A stretch of 64,000 bases of DNA from a bacterium MS4. Lineage in GTDB: Bacteria > Bacillota > Clostridia > Oscillospirales > Acutalibacteraceae. The number at the start of each line of letters is the position of its first letter. The stretch's first letter is position 1. A program made the position numbers and the translations under genes. The notes below the pieces were generated by a model. It worked only from the letters and a program-made list of their open reading frames with translations, did not search any database and was not told the origin of the DNA. Below, one piece after another: positions 17,641-28,723 of this stretch. Location: assembly GCA_000752215.1 (NCBI GenBank), contig CCFG01000005.1, forward strand, positions 62,001 to 126,000, read 5' to 3'.

Positions 17641-17664
17641 CTCCGTTCAGCAAACGAATCAGTT

Positions 17665-18072
17665 CTATTTGTGGCACCTTGAAAGATGCAGGATCAATAG
17701 TGTGGACACGGCGGAAAGGCCCAGAGACGTACCGATCACGACGGCCGCAAAGGGCCACGGCAGGAGATCGCGCAGAAAAAATACGACCGCAAGGGCAACA
17801 GCGTTAATCAGCATCCTGGCAAAACTGACGCCCATGACGGAAATTATTCCATTTTTTCCGCTGCCGTTCCGGCTTCTTTCCATATATGATTTGCTGATAC
17901 GGTAATTCAGGAAGGCTGCGAGGCTTCCGAAGATCAGGCCGGCCATACCTCCGGCTGCTACCTCTATCATCACGGCATTACAACCCAAATTTCGTGTGAG
18001 CTTTTGCGCTTTTCCATATTTGCTCTCATGGTTTTGATTTCCCATTCCTTTCATTGCATCCGGTTTCAGCAT
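17665..18072 (-). CDS. AtpI-like membrane protein (ATP synthase I-type)
   Basis: Up to 135 residues, with hydrophobic segments at VAAGGMAGLIFGSLAAFLNY, MLINAVALAVVFFL and FAAVVIGTSLGLSAVSTLLI, giving four potential helices, as in AtpI, which assists c-ring assembly and sits first in atp operons. Twenty-four bases upstream of atpB. The start is uncertain: ATG at 18072 has no strong ribosome site, and internal ATGs near 18054 and 18045 are possible. Family assignment rests on position and topology more than sequence. Confidence 0.6.
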   Translation of the reverse strand: MLKPDAMKGMGNQNHESKYGKAQKLTRNLGCNAVMIEVAAGGMAGLIFGSLAAFLNYRISKSYMERSRNGSGKNGIISVMGVSFARMLINAVALAVVFFLRDLLPWPFAAVVIGTSLGLSAVSTLLILHLSRCHK

Positions 18073-18324
18073 TTTGAAGTGCTTTCGCCGAGGGGTATCC
18101 TCTTTTCCCTTTTGCTATTACAAGTTCTTGCCAAGCCCGTCTTTAAAAGTGTATAACGGATTCCCTTGTAAAGAAACCGGACTGTAGTTGTAATTTGTAC
18201 CGACAGTCGTACCAATCATAAGATTAAGGTCGTATAAGGATTCGCCGTTTAGTCGTCAGGTCCGACGGCCGAGCAGCAGAAATCAGATCTGCCGCCCCGC
18301 TCACTGGAAACCTAATAAAAGCAG
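18073..18324. other. Intergenic region upstream of atp operon
   Basis: No gene seen. It holds GTACCGACAGTCGTAC (an interrupted GTAC/GTAC repeat) at about 18197-18212, and a 16-base stretch at 18185-18200 that recurs inverted at 28897-28912. The promoter of the atp operon must lie here, but no convincing -35/-10 pair was identified. Confidence 0.4.
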
Positions 18325-18359
18325 AGAACGTGCATCCCTTCGAGCGGGATGCACGTTCT
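18325..18359. terminator. Strong hairpin terminator after the HD-GYP gene
   Basis: A 14-base perfect inverted repeat, AGAACGTGCATCCC (18325-18338) and GGGATGCACGTTCT (18346-18359), 7-base loop. The plus strand runs into TTATTTTT and the minus strand into CTGCTTTTATT, so it can work both ways. It ends the pocR-kinase-regulator operon. Confidence 0.7.
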
Positions 18360-18430
18360 TTATTTTTACGCTGTTATAATCTGCCCTGCACACTGCCGGG
18401 CAGCAGCTTTTATCAAGTCACGATTCAATT

Positions 18431-19339
18431 CTACATAGAAGCAATCCGCTTTTTAAAGTCGGCGTCTCTGATTACCTGTTTCAGCGCGTCGGATACTTCC
18501 GTACTCCAATACCCTTTTTTGCATTCCTGACTCAATTTTAAGAATGCTTCGTTTTCATCTCCGCATTCTTCCATAAGTCCCATAAATCGGTTGATTGTCA
18601 CCATGATTTTCAGATTGAGCGGCATCTGTCTGGCGGTCAATCCGTCCGGATAACCCTCTCCATTCAGCTTTTCATGATGGCTCCGGACATATGAGTCCAG
18701 CCAGGTGTGCATATTCAGAGGCGAAATGATTTTTAAGCCCTCCTCAATATGCTCGTCGGGATCGTCGGTAATGATTTTCCCAATATCATGCAGGCAGCTT
18801 CCTACGACCAGTTGATGCATATTCTCATCGATGACATATAGAATCCTGCCCACACTTTCACAGTAGTGGCTCAGATTGACAGAATGAAGATAGGCTTTGT
18901 AATTCAGGGCCTGAAGAGTGTTAAGAAGGGCTTTTACGACCGCATTCCCGGGCTCCATCACTTCGAGCGTCTTTTTATACCGTACCGCCCACTCCACCCG
19001 GTTTTTCAGTTCCTCGTATTTTACAGGCTTTGATAAAAACGCATCCGCCCCCATATTGAAGGCGTGAATCCGGTCCTCCATATCGTTCAGGGCCGTAAGA
19101 ATAATAATCGGTATCTTATGTGTCTCCTCAAAGGTTCTCAATTTGTTGCAGATAGCAAATCCGTTCATCCCCGGGAGCATGATGTCCAGCAAAATGACGT
19201 CGGGTTTAAAATCCACCACACAGTCGAAGACCTCCAAACTGTTGGTGCACACTTTTGTATGATAGCCCCACGTCGTCAATAAGTCGTCTATGATCTCGAT
19301 GGCAAGTTTATTGTCATCGACAATAAGAACGTTATCCAT
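18431..19339 (-). CDS. Response regulator with HD-GYP phosphodiesterase-type output
   Basis: A 302-residue two-domain protein. The receiver (about 1-120) has acidic pocket VLIVDDNK, phospho-acceptor Asp in VILLDIMLPGMNGF near 52, and Lys in AFLSKPVKYEEL near 104. The HD domain (about 150-280) has HDIGK and HHEKLNGEGYPDGL, the HD-GYP variant that hydrolyses cyclic di-GMP. The start at 19339 has AGGAG 8 bases upstream; a GTG at 19348 overlaps the ribosome site. Third gene of the operon with the sensor kinase and PocR-LuxR regulator, so it likely receives phosphate from that kinase. Whether the catalytic metal ligands are complete was not verified by alignment. Confidence 0.85.
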   Translation of the reverse strand: MDNVLIVDDNKLAIEIIDDLLTTWGYHTKVCTNSLEVFDCVVDFKPDVILLDIMLPGMNGFAICNKLRTFEETHKIPIIILTALNDMEDRIHAFNMGADAFLSKPVKYEELKNRVEWAVRYKKTLEVMEPGNAVVKALLNTLQALNYKAYLHSVNLSHYCESVGRILYVIDENMHQLVVGSCLHDIGKIITDDPDEHIEEGLKIISPLNMHTWLDSYVRSHHEKLNGEGYPDGLTARQMPLNLKIMVTINRFMGLMEECGDENEAFLKLSQECKKGYWSTEVSDALKQVIRDADFKKRIASM

Positions 19340-19390
19340 ACCGGTCACTCCTAAATCTTCCTAAACAAAAAGCGTACTTTGCGGCGTACA

Positions 19391-21436
<2,046 letters not shown>

Positions 21437-21441
21437 CCAAT

Positions 21442-22170
21442 TCAGCTAATACAATTTTTACAGTAAAGGATCACTTCCAGCCTGTCCTTTAATTTCAGCT
21501 TTCTCAATATGTTCGACATATGCGTCTTCACTGTCTTTTCGCTGATATTGAGTTTCATGGAGATTTCTTTGTTGGACAGCCCGTAATTAATAAACCTGAC
21601 AACCTCCAGTTCCCTCATCGTCAGCTTATTTTTCAAAAGCAGCAGATCATTTGCCGGGCTTTTCTCCTGATGGCCGCCGTTCTCTTTTTCCTCAACATTC
21701 TCTATCGGGCTTAAAATATTGACAACACAGTCTATCAGATTGATAATTTCATCCAGCTTTTCCTTCGCGATTTTCGGAATATCCCGCAACATGCTCTGTT
21801 CCCTGCCGGGTCCGTCATCCACCGCTATTCCGCCGCCGAGGCATACGGCTACCAATTCCCCGCAATAGAGAACGGGACAGGCAAAATTAACGATTCCCAT
21901 ATAACACGTACTTTTGACGGGTTTATGTTTTTCGCAGACATATTTTAAGATACGCTGCCGTTCACGCATGCAGCTCTCCGTATTCCCCGATTCGATTTTC
22001 TCGCAGACCAGCAGCGAATTTGACCAGACAGTAATAGGCTCGCCGTCAAGGGATACAAACCCTAAGCTAATATTAAACAAAGTCGCGCAGCTGTCCTGCA
22101 GCAATTGCAGCTTGTTTTTCCCGAAAAGAGAAATCCATTCTCTGCATCTCATTTGAGCTTCGGCTTTCAT
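21442..22170 (-). CDS. PocR-domain LuxR-type transcriptional regulator
   Basis: A 242-residue cytosolic regulator. The N-terminal PocR ligand-binding domain (about 10-160) has NISLGFVSLDGEPITVWSN, a conserved Cys-containing CYMGIVNFACPVLYCGELV stretch and GGGIAVDDGPGREQ. The C-terminal LuxR/GerE HTH (about 180-240) has LTMRELEVVRFINYGLSNKE and ISEKTVKTHMSNILRKL. The start at 22170 has GGGGAGG 6 bases upstream. PocR domains bind small hydrocarbon-like ligands in known cases, which fits control of the divergent hpd operon, but this is inference from position. First gene of an operon with the kinase and HD-GYP regulator. Confidence 0.88.
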   Translation of the reverse strand: MKAEAQMRCREWISLFGKNKLQLLQDSCATLFNISLGFVSLDGEPITVWSNSLLVCEKIESGNTESCMRERQRILKYVCEKHKPVKSTCYMGIVNFACPVLYCGELVAVCLGGGIAVDDGPGREQSMLRDIPKIAKEKLDEIINLIDCVVNILSPIENVEEKENGGHQEKSPANDLLLLKNKLTMRELEVVRFINYGLSNKEISMKLNISEKTVKTHMSNILRKLKLKDRLEVILYCKNCIS

Positions 22171-22353
22171 AGGAGCCTCCCCGATCAATCTGTCAAGGTC
22201 ATTTTTATTTCAGCTACCATTATATCTTGCAAAAGTGACAAAATCAACTGCGAAACAGCATAAAAATACTATAAATTGACAAAAGTTTCGCGAAACCGGG
22301 CATCTTGTGCAATAAGCCAAAAAATCGACGCCGTAATTTTGGCAGCAAATTTC

Positions 22354-22380
22354 ACAATGTGTACACTTTGCACACATTGT
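22354..22380. promoter_or_regulatory. Candidate operator upstream of hpdB
   Basis: A perfect 9-base inverted repeat, ACAATGTGT (22354-22362) / ACACATTGT (22372-22380), spacer 9 bases. A related half-site AATGTGCACTT follows near 22410. It lies between the divergent pocR and hpdB genes, a good place for the PocR-LuxR protein to bind. Confidence 0.55.
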
Positions 22381-22444
22381 TCAAATTATTTATTTTTCAT
22401 CATGAGATAATGTGCACTTTTTACTAATTGGCTTGCAAAGCACG

Positions 22445-22453
22445 TGTTATGAT
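22445..22453 (+). promoter_or_regulatory. Candidate extended -10 promoter element for hpdB
   Basis: TGTTATGAT at 22445-22453 is an extended -10 (TGn plus TATGAT) 47 bases before the hpdB ATG. No good -35 is present, as expected for an activator-dependent promoter downstream of the 22354-22380 palindrome. Confidence 0.4.
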
Positions 22454-22499
22454 TTGTGTGCATATTTGGAGCCTACAAAGAATATTAAGGAGGATCATA

Positions 22500-25190
22500 A
22501 TGGAAAATGAATCAAGGGTTCAGGAAATTCTGAAGAGACGCGGTCTGGATGTCACACCGGTTGATAATTTCACCGAGGCGGATGTCCCCGAACCGACCGA
22601 GCGCTTTACGAAGCTGATCAACATTTACTACCTTATGAAGAACACCGTCGACATGGAAATTCCGTATTGGTACAACCGCTTTTGGTGGGAAAATGAAGGC
22701 GACGTTCCCGTCATCCGCCGGGCGAAGGCTTACGGTGCCGCTCTTTCCCGCCACACGCCCACCATCTGGCCGGGGGAAAAGCTCGTTATGAACAAGACCA
22801 AGAACTGGCGCGGCGCTTTCCCGTTCCCCTGGGTAGACGCTTCCTTTTTCAATGCTGCTGCCGAAGCCCTTATGAACGAGGTCGACGCTCCCCCGGAAGC
22901 CGCTGCCGATGCTGTTTCCATCGTCGGCGCCGGCGGCGGAAACGTCACCCAGAGCTATGGCAACGTTGTTTCCATCGCCAAGAAGTTCGGTATGCGCAAA
23001 GAGGAGATCCCCTGCCTGGTGAAGGTTTCCAAGTACTGGGACAACGGTTCCGTTGAGTCCGTCAGCGACCGTTACTCCAAGCTCGTTCCGGAATTCAAGA
23101 AGTGGAAGGCATACAGAGACAGCGTTCTGATCATGTTCGACTCCTGGGCGATCCCTCAGGGCCGCGAGGTCATCAATTACTATATGCCTTTGCAGTATGG
23201 CTTCGACCGCATCATTGAGCTGTGCGACGAGAAGATCGCCGAAACCCTCGGTGAAGCCGGTGACGACGGTATCCTCGGCATGAGCCGCGGTTACTACTAC
23301 ACAGCCATGAAGGAAACCGCCAAGGGCATGTCCCATTGGGCCGAAAACTACGCCAAGCGCGCTGCCTATCTGGCCGGTCTTGAGAGCGATCCCATTCAGA
23401 AAAAGGAATACGAAGAAATCGCCGACGTCATGCACAATGTCGCTCACAAGAAGCCCGCTTCCTTCCGTGAAGCCCTGCAGATGACCTTCCTGTGCCACCT
23501 CGGCGTTGTGAACGAAGACCCGCAGTCAGGCCAGTCGATCGGCCGTCTGGGCCAGGTTTTGCAGCCCTTCTATGCAAAGGATCTTGCCGACGGCACCACC
23601 ACCGAAGAAGAAGTCATTGAATTGCTTGAACTGTACCGTCTCAAAATCACCTCCATCGAGTGCTTCGCTTCCTCCGGTGTCACCGGCGGTGTTTTGTCCG
23701 GCAACACCTTCAACAATCTGTCCATGGGCGGTTTGAACTACGATGGTTTGACCGCCGTTACTCCGCTGGAGTACCTGATTGTCGAAGCCGGTATGAGAGC
23801 CAGGACCCCACAGCCAACGCTATCCGTCCTGTACGATGAGAAGACACCCGAGGATTTCCTCATGAAGTGCGCCCGCTGCTGCAAGCTCGGCATGGGCTAT
23901 CCCGCATGGATGAACAATCAGGGCGGCATGAACTATATGCTCCGTCAGTATCACGACGAAGGCATGAACATTTACGACGCCCGCGCGTGGTGTCTTGGCG
24001 GCTGCCTTGAATCCTCCCCCGGCTGCTTCCAGCCGCTGGAGTACAACGGCAGGGTTTGGATGATCCCCGGCGGCGCCGCTCCTACAGCCGGTACCGGTAT
24101 CCACTTTACTGGCCTGCCCAAGCTGCTTGAACTGGTTCTCACCAACGGCGTTGACAAACGTACGGGCATCAAGGTGTTCGAGCCCCACAACAAAAAGCTT
24201 GAAACCTTTGAGGAAGTCTGGGAAGTCTGGATGTCTTGGATGCGCGAGCTTCTGGAAGTCTCCAACAAGATCAACAACATTCAGATGGACGTCTGGAGAA
24301 AGATCAATCCTCCTGTTGTCCAGTCCCTTCTGAAGGCCGACTGTTTTAAGAAGGGCCAGCACATCGGCGACTGCGGCGCCCGCTACAATGGCTCCATCAA
24401 CTTTGAGTCCTGCGGCACCATCAACTTCATCAACTCCATGGCCTCTCTGAAAAAGAACGTGTACGACGACAAGAAATACACAATTGAAGAAATGACCGAT
24501 GCCCTGATGGACAATTTCGGCTTCAAGACTGCTTTTGAGACAGGTGTATTCTCTCCCGACCGCCGCGAGGCCACCGAGAATGCTTCCAAGTATGAGCAGA
24601 TCTTTTACGATTGCGTCAATGCCCCCAAGTACGGCAACGCCGATCCTTACGCCGACAGCATCCTGAAGGATTACGAGGACCGCATGCTGCCGGAAATGCT
24701 CAGACTGCGCTCCTATTACGGCAAGCAGTACTATATGTGCCAGATTTCCGTTTCCACCCACGGCCCGCAGGGCGCTATCACCCTTGCTACTTCCGACGGC
24801 CGTCTCGCCGGTACCACTTACGCCGATGGCTCCATGTCCCCCGCTCCCACCACCGACAAGAACGGTATCTACGCCGTGTTTGAGTCCGCCACCTGCTACG
24901 ACCACGCGATGTGCCAGAACTCCCAGATGAACGTCAAGATTCATCCGACCGCCGTCAAGGGCATTAACGGTACCAAGAAGCTGCTTGACGTCATCCGCGC
25001 CTATATGCGCAAGGGCGGATTCCATGTCCAGTTCAACATCACTTCTTCCCAGACGCTCCGCACCGCGCAGCAGAAGCCCGATGATTACCGCGATCTGATG
25101 GTCCGCGTCGCCGGCTTCACGCAGTACTGGTGCGAGATCGGCAAGCCGATTCAGGACGAGGTTATCTACAGAACCGAATATGACGCCTGA
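22500..25190 (+). CDS. hpdB: 4-hydroxyphenylacetate decarboxylase, glycyl-radical large subunit
   Basis: An 896-residue glycyl-radical enzyme converting 4-hydroxyphenylacetate to p-cresol and CO2. The radical site is VRVAGFTQYW with Gly872. The active-site loop GGCLESSPGCF gives Cys502 and Glu504. Residues recalled for the clostridial enzyme (Ser344, Cys503, Glu505, His536, Glu637, Gly873) are all found here at a constant offset of minus one: Ser343, Cys502, Glu504, His535, Glu636, Gly872. The start at 22500 follows AAGGAGG 7 bases away; the frame also opens 24 codons earlier without a ribosome site. Codon choice is strongly biased to C/G-ending codons, suggesting high expression. Followed by hpdC and hpdA in the classic order. 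A related arylacetate substrate remains possible. Confidence 0.92.
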   Translation: MENESRVQEILKRRGLDVTPVDNFTEADVPEPTERFTKLINIYYLMKNTVDMEIPYWYNRFWWENEGDVPVIRRAKAYGAALSRHTPTIWPGEKLVMNKTKNWRGAFPFPWVDASFFNAAAEALMNEVDAPPEAAADAVSIVGAGGGNVTQSYGNVVSIAKKFGMRKEEIPCLVKVSKYWDNGSVESVSDRYSKLVPEFKKWKAYRDSVLIMFDSWAIPQGREVINYYMPLQYGFDRIIELCDEKIAETLGEAGDDGILGMSRGYYYTAMKETAKGMSHWAENYAKRAAYLAGLESDPIQKKEYEEIADVMHNVAHKKPASFREALQMTFLCHLGVVNEDPQSGQSIGRLGQVLQPFYAKDLADGTTTEEEVIELLELYRLKITSIECFASSGVTGGVLSGNTFNNLSMGGLNYDGLTAVTPLEYLIVEAGMRARTPQPTLSVLYDEKTPEDFLMKCARCCKLGMGYPAWMNNQGGMNYMLRQYHDEGMNIYDARAWCLGGCLESSPGCFQPLEYNGRVWMIPGGAAPTAGTGIHFTGLPKLLELVLTNGVDKRTGIKVFEPHNKKLETFEEVWEVWMSWMRELLEVSNKINNIQMDVWRKINPPVVQSLLKADCFKKGQHIGDCGARYNGSINFESCGTINFINSMASLKKNVYDDKKYTIEEMTDALMDNFGFKTAFETGVFSPDRREATENASKYEQIFYDCVNAPKYGNADPYADSILKDYEDRMLPEMLRLRSYYGKQYYMCQISVSTHGPQGAITLATSDGRLAGTTYADGSMSPAPTTDKNGIYAVFESATCYDHAMCQNSQMNVKIHPTAVKGINGTKKLLDVIRAYMRKGGFHVQFNITSSQTLRTAQQKPDDYRDLMVRVAGFTQYWCEIGKPIQDEVIYRTEYDA

Positions 25191-25252
25191 TTTGGGCGGC
25201 CGGGTCAGCTCCGAACAGTTTGAACTGCAAGTAAATTAATGGAGGTAAAATT

Positions 25253-25513
25253 ATGAAACATAATGACTGCGCTAATTTTCTGAACCTTGACTGCGAAAAG
25301 GGAATGTGCGCCCTCACCAAGGGGATCGTTCCCCTTGACGGCGAAGGCAGCGACGCCTGTCCCCAATTCAGGGAAGGCTTCCATTGCGCCAACTGCAAAA
25401 ATTTTTCCGAGCCGGATAAATACGGCATCGGCACCTGCTCTGGCTTTGAAAAGGAGAACTGGACCTACGCGCAGAACGGTGCTTTCTGCTGTGAGCATTA
25501 TCTGCAGAAATAA
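25253..25513 (+). CDS. hpdC: 4-hydroxyphenylacetate decarboxylase small Fe-S subunit
   Basis: An 86-residue cysteine-rich subunit. His3, Cys6, Cys19 and Cys36 match the first [4Fe-4S] ligand set known for HpdC. Cys45, Cys48, Cys62 and Cys80 match the second set with a two-residue shift. The tandem pseudo-repeat NDCANFLNLDCEKGMC and NCKNF...GIGTCSGFEKENW is family-typical. The subunit binds the large subunit and regulates its oligomeric state and activity. Its presence separates this system from phenylacetate and indoleacetate decarboxylases, which, as far as I recall, lack it. GGAGG lies 8 bases before the ATG. Confidence 0.93.
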   Translation: MKHNDCANFLNLDCEKGMCALTKGIVPLDGEGSDACPQFREGFHCANCKNFSEPDKYGIGTCSGFEKENWTYAQNGAFCCEHYLQK

Positions 25514-25537
25514 AAAACAGGAAAGGGAAGCAACTCA

Positions 25538-26479
25538 ATGGATGATCTAACCGGTATGATCTTTGACATTCAGAGTTACTCCGTTCATGATGGTCCGGGC
25601 TGCAGGACGAATGTGTTCTTCGTTGGATGTCCGCTGCGGTGCAGATGGTGCGCCAATCCGGAAAGCTGGGGGCGTAAGAAGCATCTTATGTTTTCAGAGC
25701 GGTCCTGCAAATGGGATCAGGGCTGCCGGGCGTGTGAAAATGCATGTCCGGCCGGCTCCATCAAATTTGATGAAGCCGGAAAGCCTTCCCTGAACTGGGT
25801 CATCTGCAATGAATGTGAAACAATTGAATGTTCTAAATCCTGTGCAGCCAACAGCCTCAAGCAGTGTGTGCGTTTTTTGACCGTTGAAGATCTGATACAT
25901 ATCCTCCTGCGCGATTTTGCCAACTGGGGATCGGACGGCGGCGTGACGTTCAGCGGCGGTGAGCCGCTTCTGCAGCACGAATATCTGCTCGAAGTGCTCA
26001 AACGGTGCCATGAGCTGCAGATGCACACGGCGATAGAGACCTGCGGCTTTGCGAAACAGGAGATCTTTCTCAGCATCATGCGGTACATTAATTTCGCATT
26101 TATCGATGTAAAAAACATGGACGACGAGAAGCACAGGTGGGGAACCGGCGTCAGCAACGAGCCGATCCTCTCCAACATCTCCTCCCTTGCGCAGTCCCGC
26201 TGGGAAGGCAGGCTGGTGCTCCGTCAGCCCACGATTCACGGCTACAACGACAGCACGGAAAATGCACTGAAGGTCATCGATTTCATGAACGAGAACAATC
26301 TCTACGAGATCAATCTTCTCAAATTCCATCGCATGGGCGGAACGAAGTGGGAACAGCTCGGCACGCCTTATGAATATGCCGACCACGGCGATATGACCGA
26401 TGAGCGTATGAAAGAGCTGCAGGAGCTCTATCTGCAAAACGATATTGCATGCTATATCGGTGAAGACACCCCGTTTTAG
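25538..26479 (+). CDS. hpdA: Glycyl-radical enzyme activase (radical SAM)
   Basis: A 313-residue activase generating the glycyl radical on HpdB. The radical-SAM cluster motif CPLRCRWC lies near residue 31, preceded by the GRE-activase signature SVHDGPGCRTNVFF. A ferredoxin-like insert with CKWDQGCRACENACPAG and CNECETIECSKSCA near 58-105 carries two extra Fe-S clusters. SAM-binding FSGGEPLLQ lies near 139. Length and inserts match HpdA. It begins 24 bases after hpdC with AGGAAAGGG upstream, clearly the same operon. Confidence 0.92.
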   Translation: MDDLTGMIFDIQSYSVHDGPGCRTNVFFVGCPLRCRWCANPESWGRKKHLMFSERSCKWDQGCRACENACPAGSIKFDEAGKPSLNWVICNECETIECSKSCAANSLKQCVRFLTVEDLIHILLRDFANWGSDGGVTFSGGEPLLQHEYLLEVLKRCHELQMHTAIETCGFAKQEIFLSIMRYINFAFIDVKNMDDEKHRWGTGVSNEPILSNISSLAQSRWEGRLVLRQPTIHGYNDSTENALKVIDFMNENNLYEINLLKFHRMGGTKWEQLGTPYEYADHGDMTDERMKELQELYLQNDIACYIGEDTPF

Positions 26480-26677
26480 TCCGTTAAAGACAGACCCGAT
26501 CCTGTATCTACCGGTACGGGCATGACATACAGCGTGCCCGTACCCAGAAGAAAACAGCGAAATAAAACGCAAAACAACTTTAGAACCCGTTTGATTTCCT
26601 TTTGCGTCTTAGAGACGCAAATTCTCCTTATATTGCAAAGTCAAAATAAAAACGTTGTTAAATTGGAGGAAAAATCA

Positions 26678-27991
26678 ATGGCACCTATCTCCGAGAAGCA
26701 AGCCAAAACTTATGGTCTCATGACCGTTGTTTCCGCCTGGCTGGCCGTTTTCTGTCTGTTTGGTTACCGTTCCAGCTTTTCGATTATGCAGAAAATGATT
26801 ATCGCCGACACCGGCTGGACCACCATTCAGGTTTCTCTTGGCTACTGCTTAATGATGACCGTTTACGCCATCACAGCTTTCTTCAGCGGGTCCCTTGTCG
26901 ACAAGAAGGGCTGCAGACCGACCTACGCCATCGGCGCCGTCTGCTGTTTTCTCGGCTTCTTCCTGACTTCTCTCGTCAACGTAGCCACACCGGCCGGATT
27001 CTACATTTACCTGTTTACTTACGGTCTGTTTGCCGGTGTCGGCACCGGCATGCTGTGGGTCTCCTCCACTGTTTCCTGCAGAAAATGGTATGTCGGCGCC
27101 CGTTACGGCACCATGTGGGGCCTTGCTTTCATGGGCGCTCCTATGGCACAGCTTCTGCTCACACTGGTTCTGAAGAGCGTTCTCGTCAGCATGGGCTGGC
27201 GTGCAGGCATGAAGATTCTATCCGTTATTATGGCTGTTTTCCTCATCGTCGCCTCTGTGATCGCCAAACAGACCCCCGACAAATATGGCGTCGAGGCCTT
27301 TGGTCTGGAATCTGTCAAGAACAAGGGCCCTGCACCCGCCAGGAAGAAAGTCTGGACGGTTGGCGAGGCGTTTAAGACCTACGCCATCTGGGCAACCATT
27401 CTCTGCTTTCTGACCGCTATGGCCGGCGAATTCCTCGTATGGTCCCAGGTCGTCAGCTTTTTCCAGACGGACATGGGCATGAACCTCGACCAGGCTTCCA
27501 ACATCTATCTGATTATCGGCATTGCCGGTATTTTCGCTATGCCATTGACCGGCAAGCTGTCCGACAACCTTGTCAAGTCCTTCGGCAACGAACGGAAGGC
27601 CCGCAAACTCATGCTCGTCGTCGGACCGGCCTGCGGCGCTGCCGGCGTTGCCCTGCTTCTCACAAAGAACCTGACTATGTGCTTTATCTCTATGGTTCTC
27701 CTCGCCATCTACTGGGGTATTGAACCCGGCGGATGCGCAGGTTACGCCGGTTCCATTTTCGGCGGCGCGACTCTCGGACGCATCTGGGGTCTGGCGACTC
27801 TGGTCGTCATGGGGATCGGCCCCTCCTTCGGAACCTTTATGGGCGCGTGGTTCAAGGATCATTTCGGCTCCTATATTCCCGCTCTGATCTTCTGCCTGGT
27901 CGCTTACCTCATCTCCATGTTCCTGGCATTCACCATGCCGCTTAAGATCAAGGGTGAAGAAGTCTCCGACGAGGGGAAAACCATTGCATAA
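26678..27991 (+). CDS. MFS transporter of the hpd operon (OFA-like)
   Basis: A 437-residue major-facilitator protein with about 12 membrane helices, a central basic loop near 195-235 (KQTPDKYGVEAF), and the DKKGCRPTYAIGA type A-motif between helices 2 and 3. It resembles the oxalate/formate-antiporter branch of monocarboxylate carriers. The start at 26678 has GGAGG 9 bases upstream; an earlier ATG at 26522 only adds unrelated leader. Located directly after hpdA, so it most likely imports the arylacetate substrate, or exchanges it for product. Direction and substrate are inference. Confidence 0.85.
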   Translation: MAPISEKQAKTYGLMTVVSAWLAVFCLFGYRSSFSIMQKMIIADTGWTTIQVSLGYCLMMTVYAITAFFSGSLVDKKGCRPTYAIGAVCCFLGFFLTSLVNVATPAGFYIYLFTYGLFAGVGTGMLWVSSTVSCRKWYVGARYGTMWGLAFMGAPMAQLLLTLVLKSVLVSMGWRAGMKILSVIMAVFLIVASVIAKQTPDKYGVEAFGLESVKNKGPAPARKKVWTVGEAFKTYAIWATILCFLTAMAGEFLVWSQVVSFFQTDMGMNLDQASNIYLIIGIAGIFAMPLTGKLSDNLVKSFGNERKARKLMLVVGPACGAAGVALLLTKNLTMCFISMVLLAIYWGIEPGGCAGYAGSIFGGATLGRIWGLATLVVMGIGPSFGTFMGAWFKDHFGSYIPALIFCLVAYLISMFLAFTMPLKIKGEEVSDEGKTIA

Positions 27992-28035
27992 CACAATCGA
28001 GCCTCTGATTTTTCGAAAATAAGATAGGGGAAACC

Positions 28036-28659
28036 ATGAAAGAAGCTATAGAAAATATCGTGCAAAAGGAATATGCGATGCTCGATAAGGTGAATAACAC
28101 CGGAGGCAGGGCATGGTGTCAGGATGATTTTGACGCTTTCAGGCTGATGCGCGCAAGCCAGTTTCTGGTCTGGCCGGATCAGATTCTGGAAAGTTATCTT
28201 GACGACTTGAAGGATGCGGAAAGAATCGGCCGAAATCTGCTCTTTGAGAAGTACGCATGGATGATGATGTTTGCGCTCCCGGAGGAATTTGAAAAGGTAG
28301 AACATGTCCTTCCCGTATTCTCGGTGGACAAAATTTGCCGGATGGAGGAAACCATAGCGCTTCAGGCCGCGTGGGCCGAGGAATTTGCAAACCGTTATCC
28401 CTTCATCGGCGGGCAGGGACGCCCGGTTTACTCCTCGCAGGACACCCCGGACGATATTTCGGTGGAAACCTATATGCGCGGGGAATTGTCCACCTATTCG
28501 GACAAAACAGAGATACTCTACCATGATTTTGTTCTTTGCTGCAAAGCGGAAGGACGTAATCTGACCACAGAGGCCAGGCGTAACCAGCTGCACTTTCAGG
28601 GCTGGGAATCCCTTGAGCAAGCCGAAAGGCGATACGCGGCACGGAAAACAAAAAGATAA
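28036..28659 (+). CDS. DUF4125 family protein
   Basis: A 207-residue soluble protein with the DUF4125 signature: IVQKEYAMLDKVNNTGGRAW followed by CQDDFDAFRLMRASQFLVWP, ESYLDDLKDAERIGRNLL and EKYAWMMMF. These proteins are seen near glycyl-radical and corrinoid enzymes in anaerobes; biochemical role unknown to me. Begins 44 bases after the MFS gene with GATAGGGGA upstream and ends before a hairpin, so it is likely the last gene of the hpd operon. Possibly an accessory or repair factor. Confidence 0.75.
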   Translation: MKEAIENIVQKEYAMLDKVNNTGGRAWCQDDFDAFRLMRASQFLVWPDQILESYLDDLKDAERIGRNLLFEKYAWMMMFALPEEFEKVEHVLPVFSVDKICRMEETIALQAAWAEEFANRYPFIGGQGRPVYSSQDTPDDISVETYMRGELSTYSDKTEILYHDFVLCCKAEGRNLTTEARRNQLHFQGWESLEQAERRYAARKTKR

Positions 28660-28723
28660 GAAAGAGGATGGACCGCGCAAAGGAACTAGTTTGAAAAAAT
28701 CAGGCGAAGCCATCAGTGGCTGA

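Noticed and set aside
22512-23498. 328-codon antisense frame over the 5' part of hpdB
   Set aside because: Same cause; no protein motifs, and hpdB on the plus strand is unambiguous.
23820-25025. Long open frame (401 codons) antisense to hpdB
   Set aside because: It is the mirror of a highly biased GC-rich codon pattern in hpdB, has no ribosome site and gives a low-complexity Val/Gly/Ala/His-rich product.
22500-25190. Indoleacetate or phenylacetate decarboxylase, or choline/glycerol-type glycyl-radical enzyme
   Set aside because: Presence of the HpdC-type small subunit, residue-by-residue correspondence of active-site positions and the hpdBCA order favour 4-hydroxyphenylacetate; not excluded experimentally.
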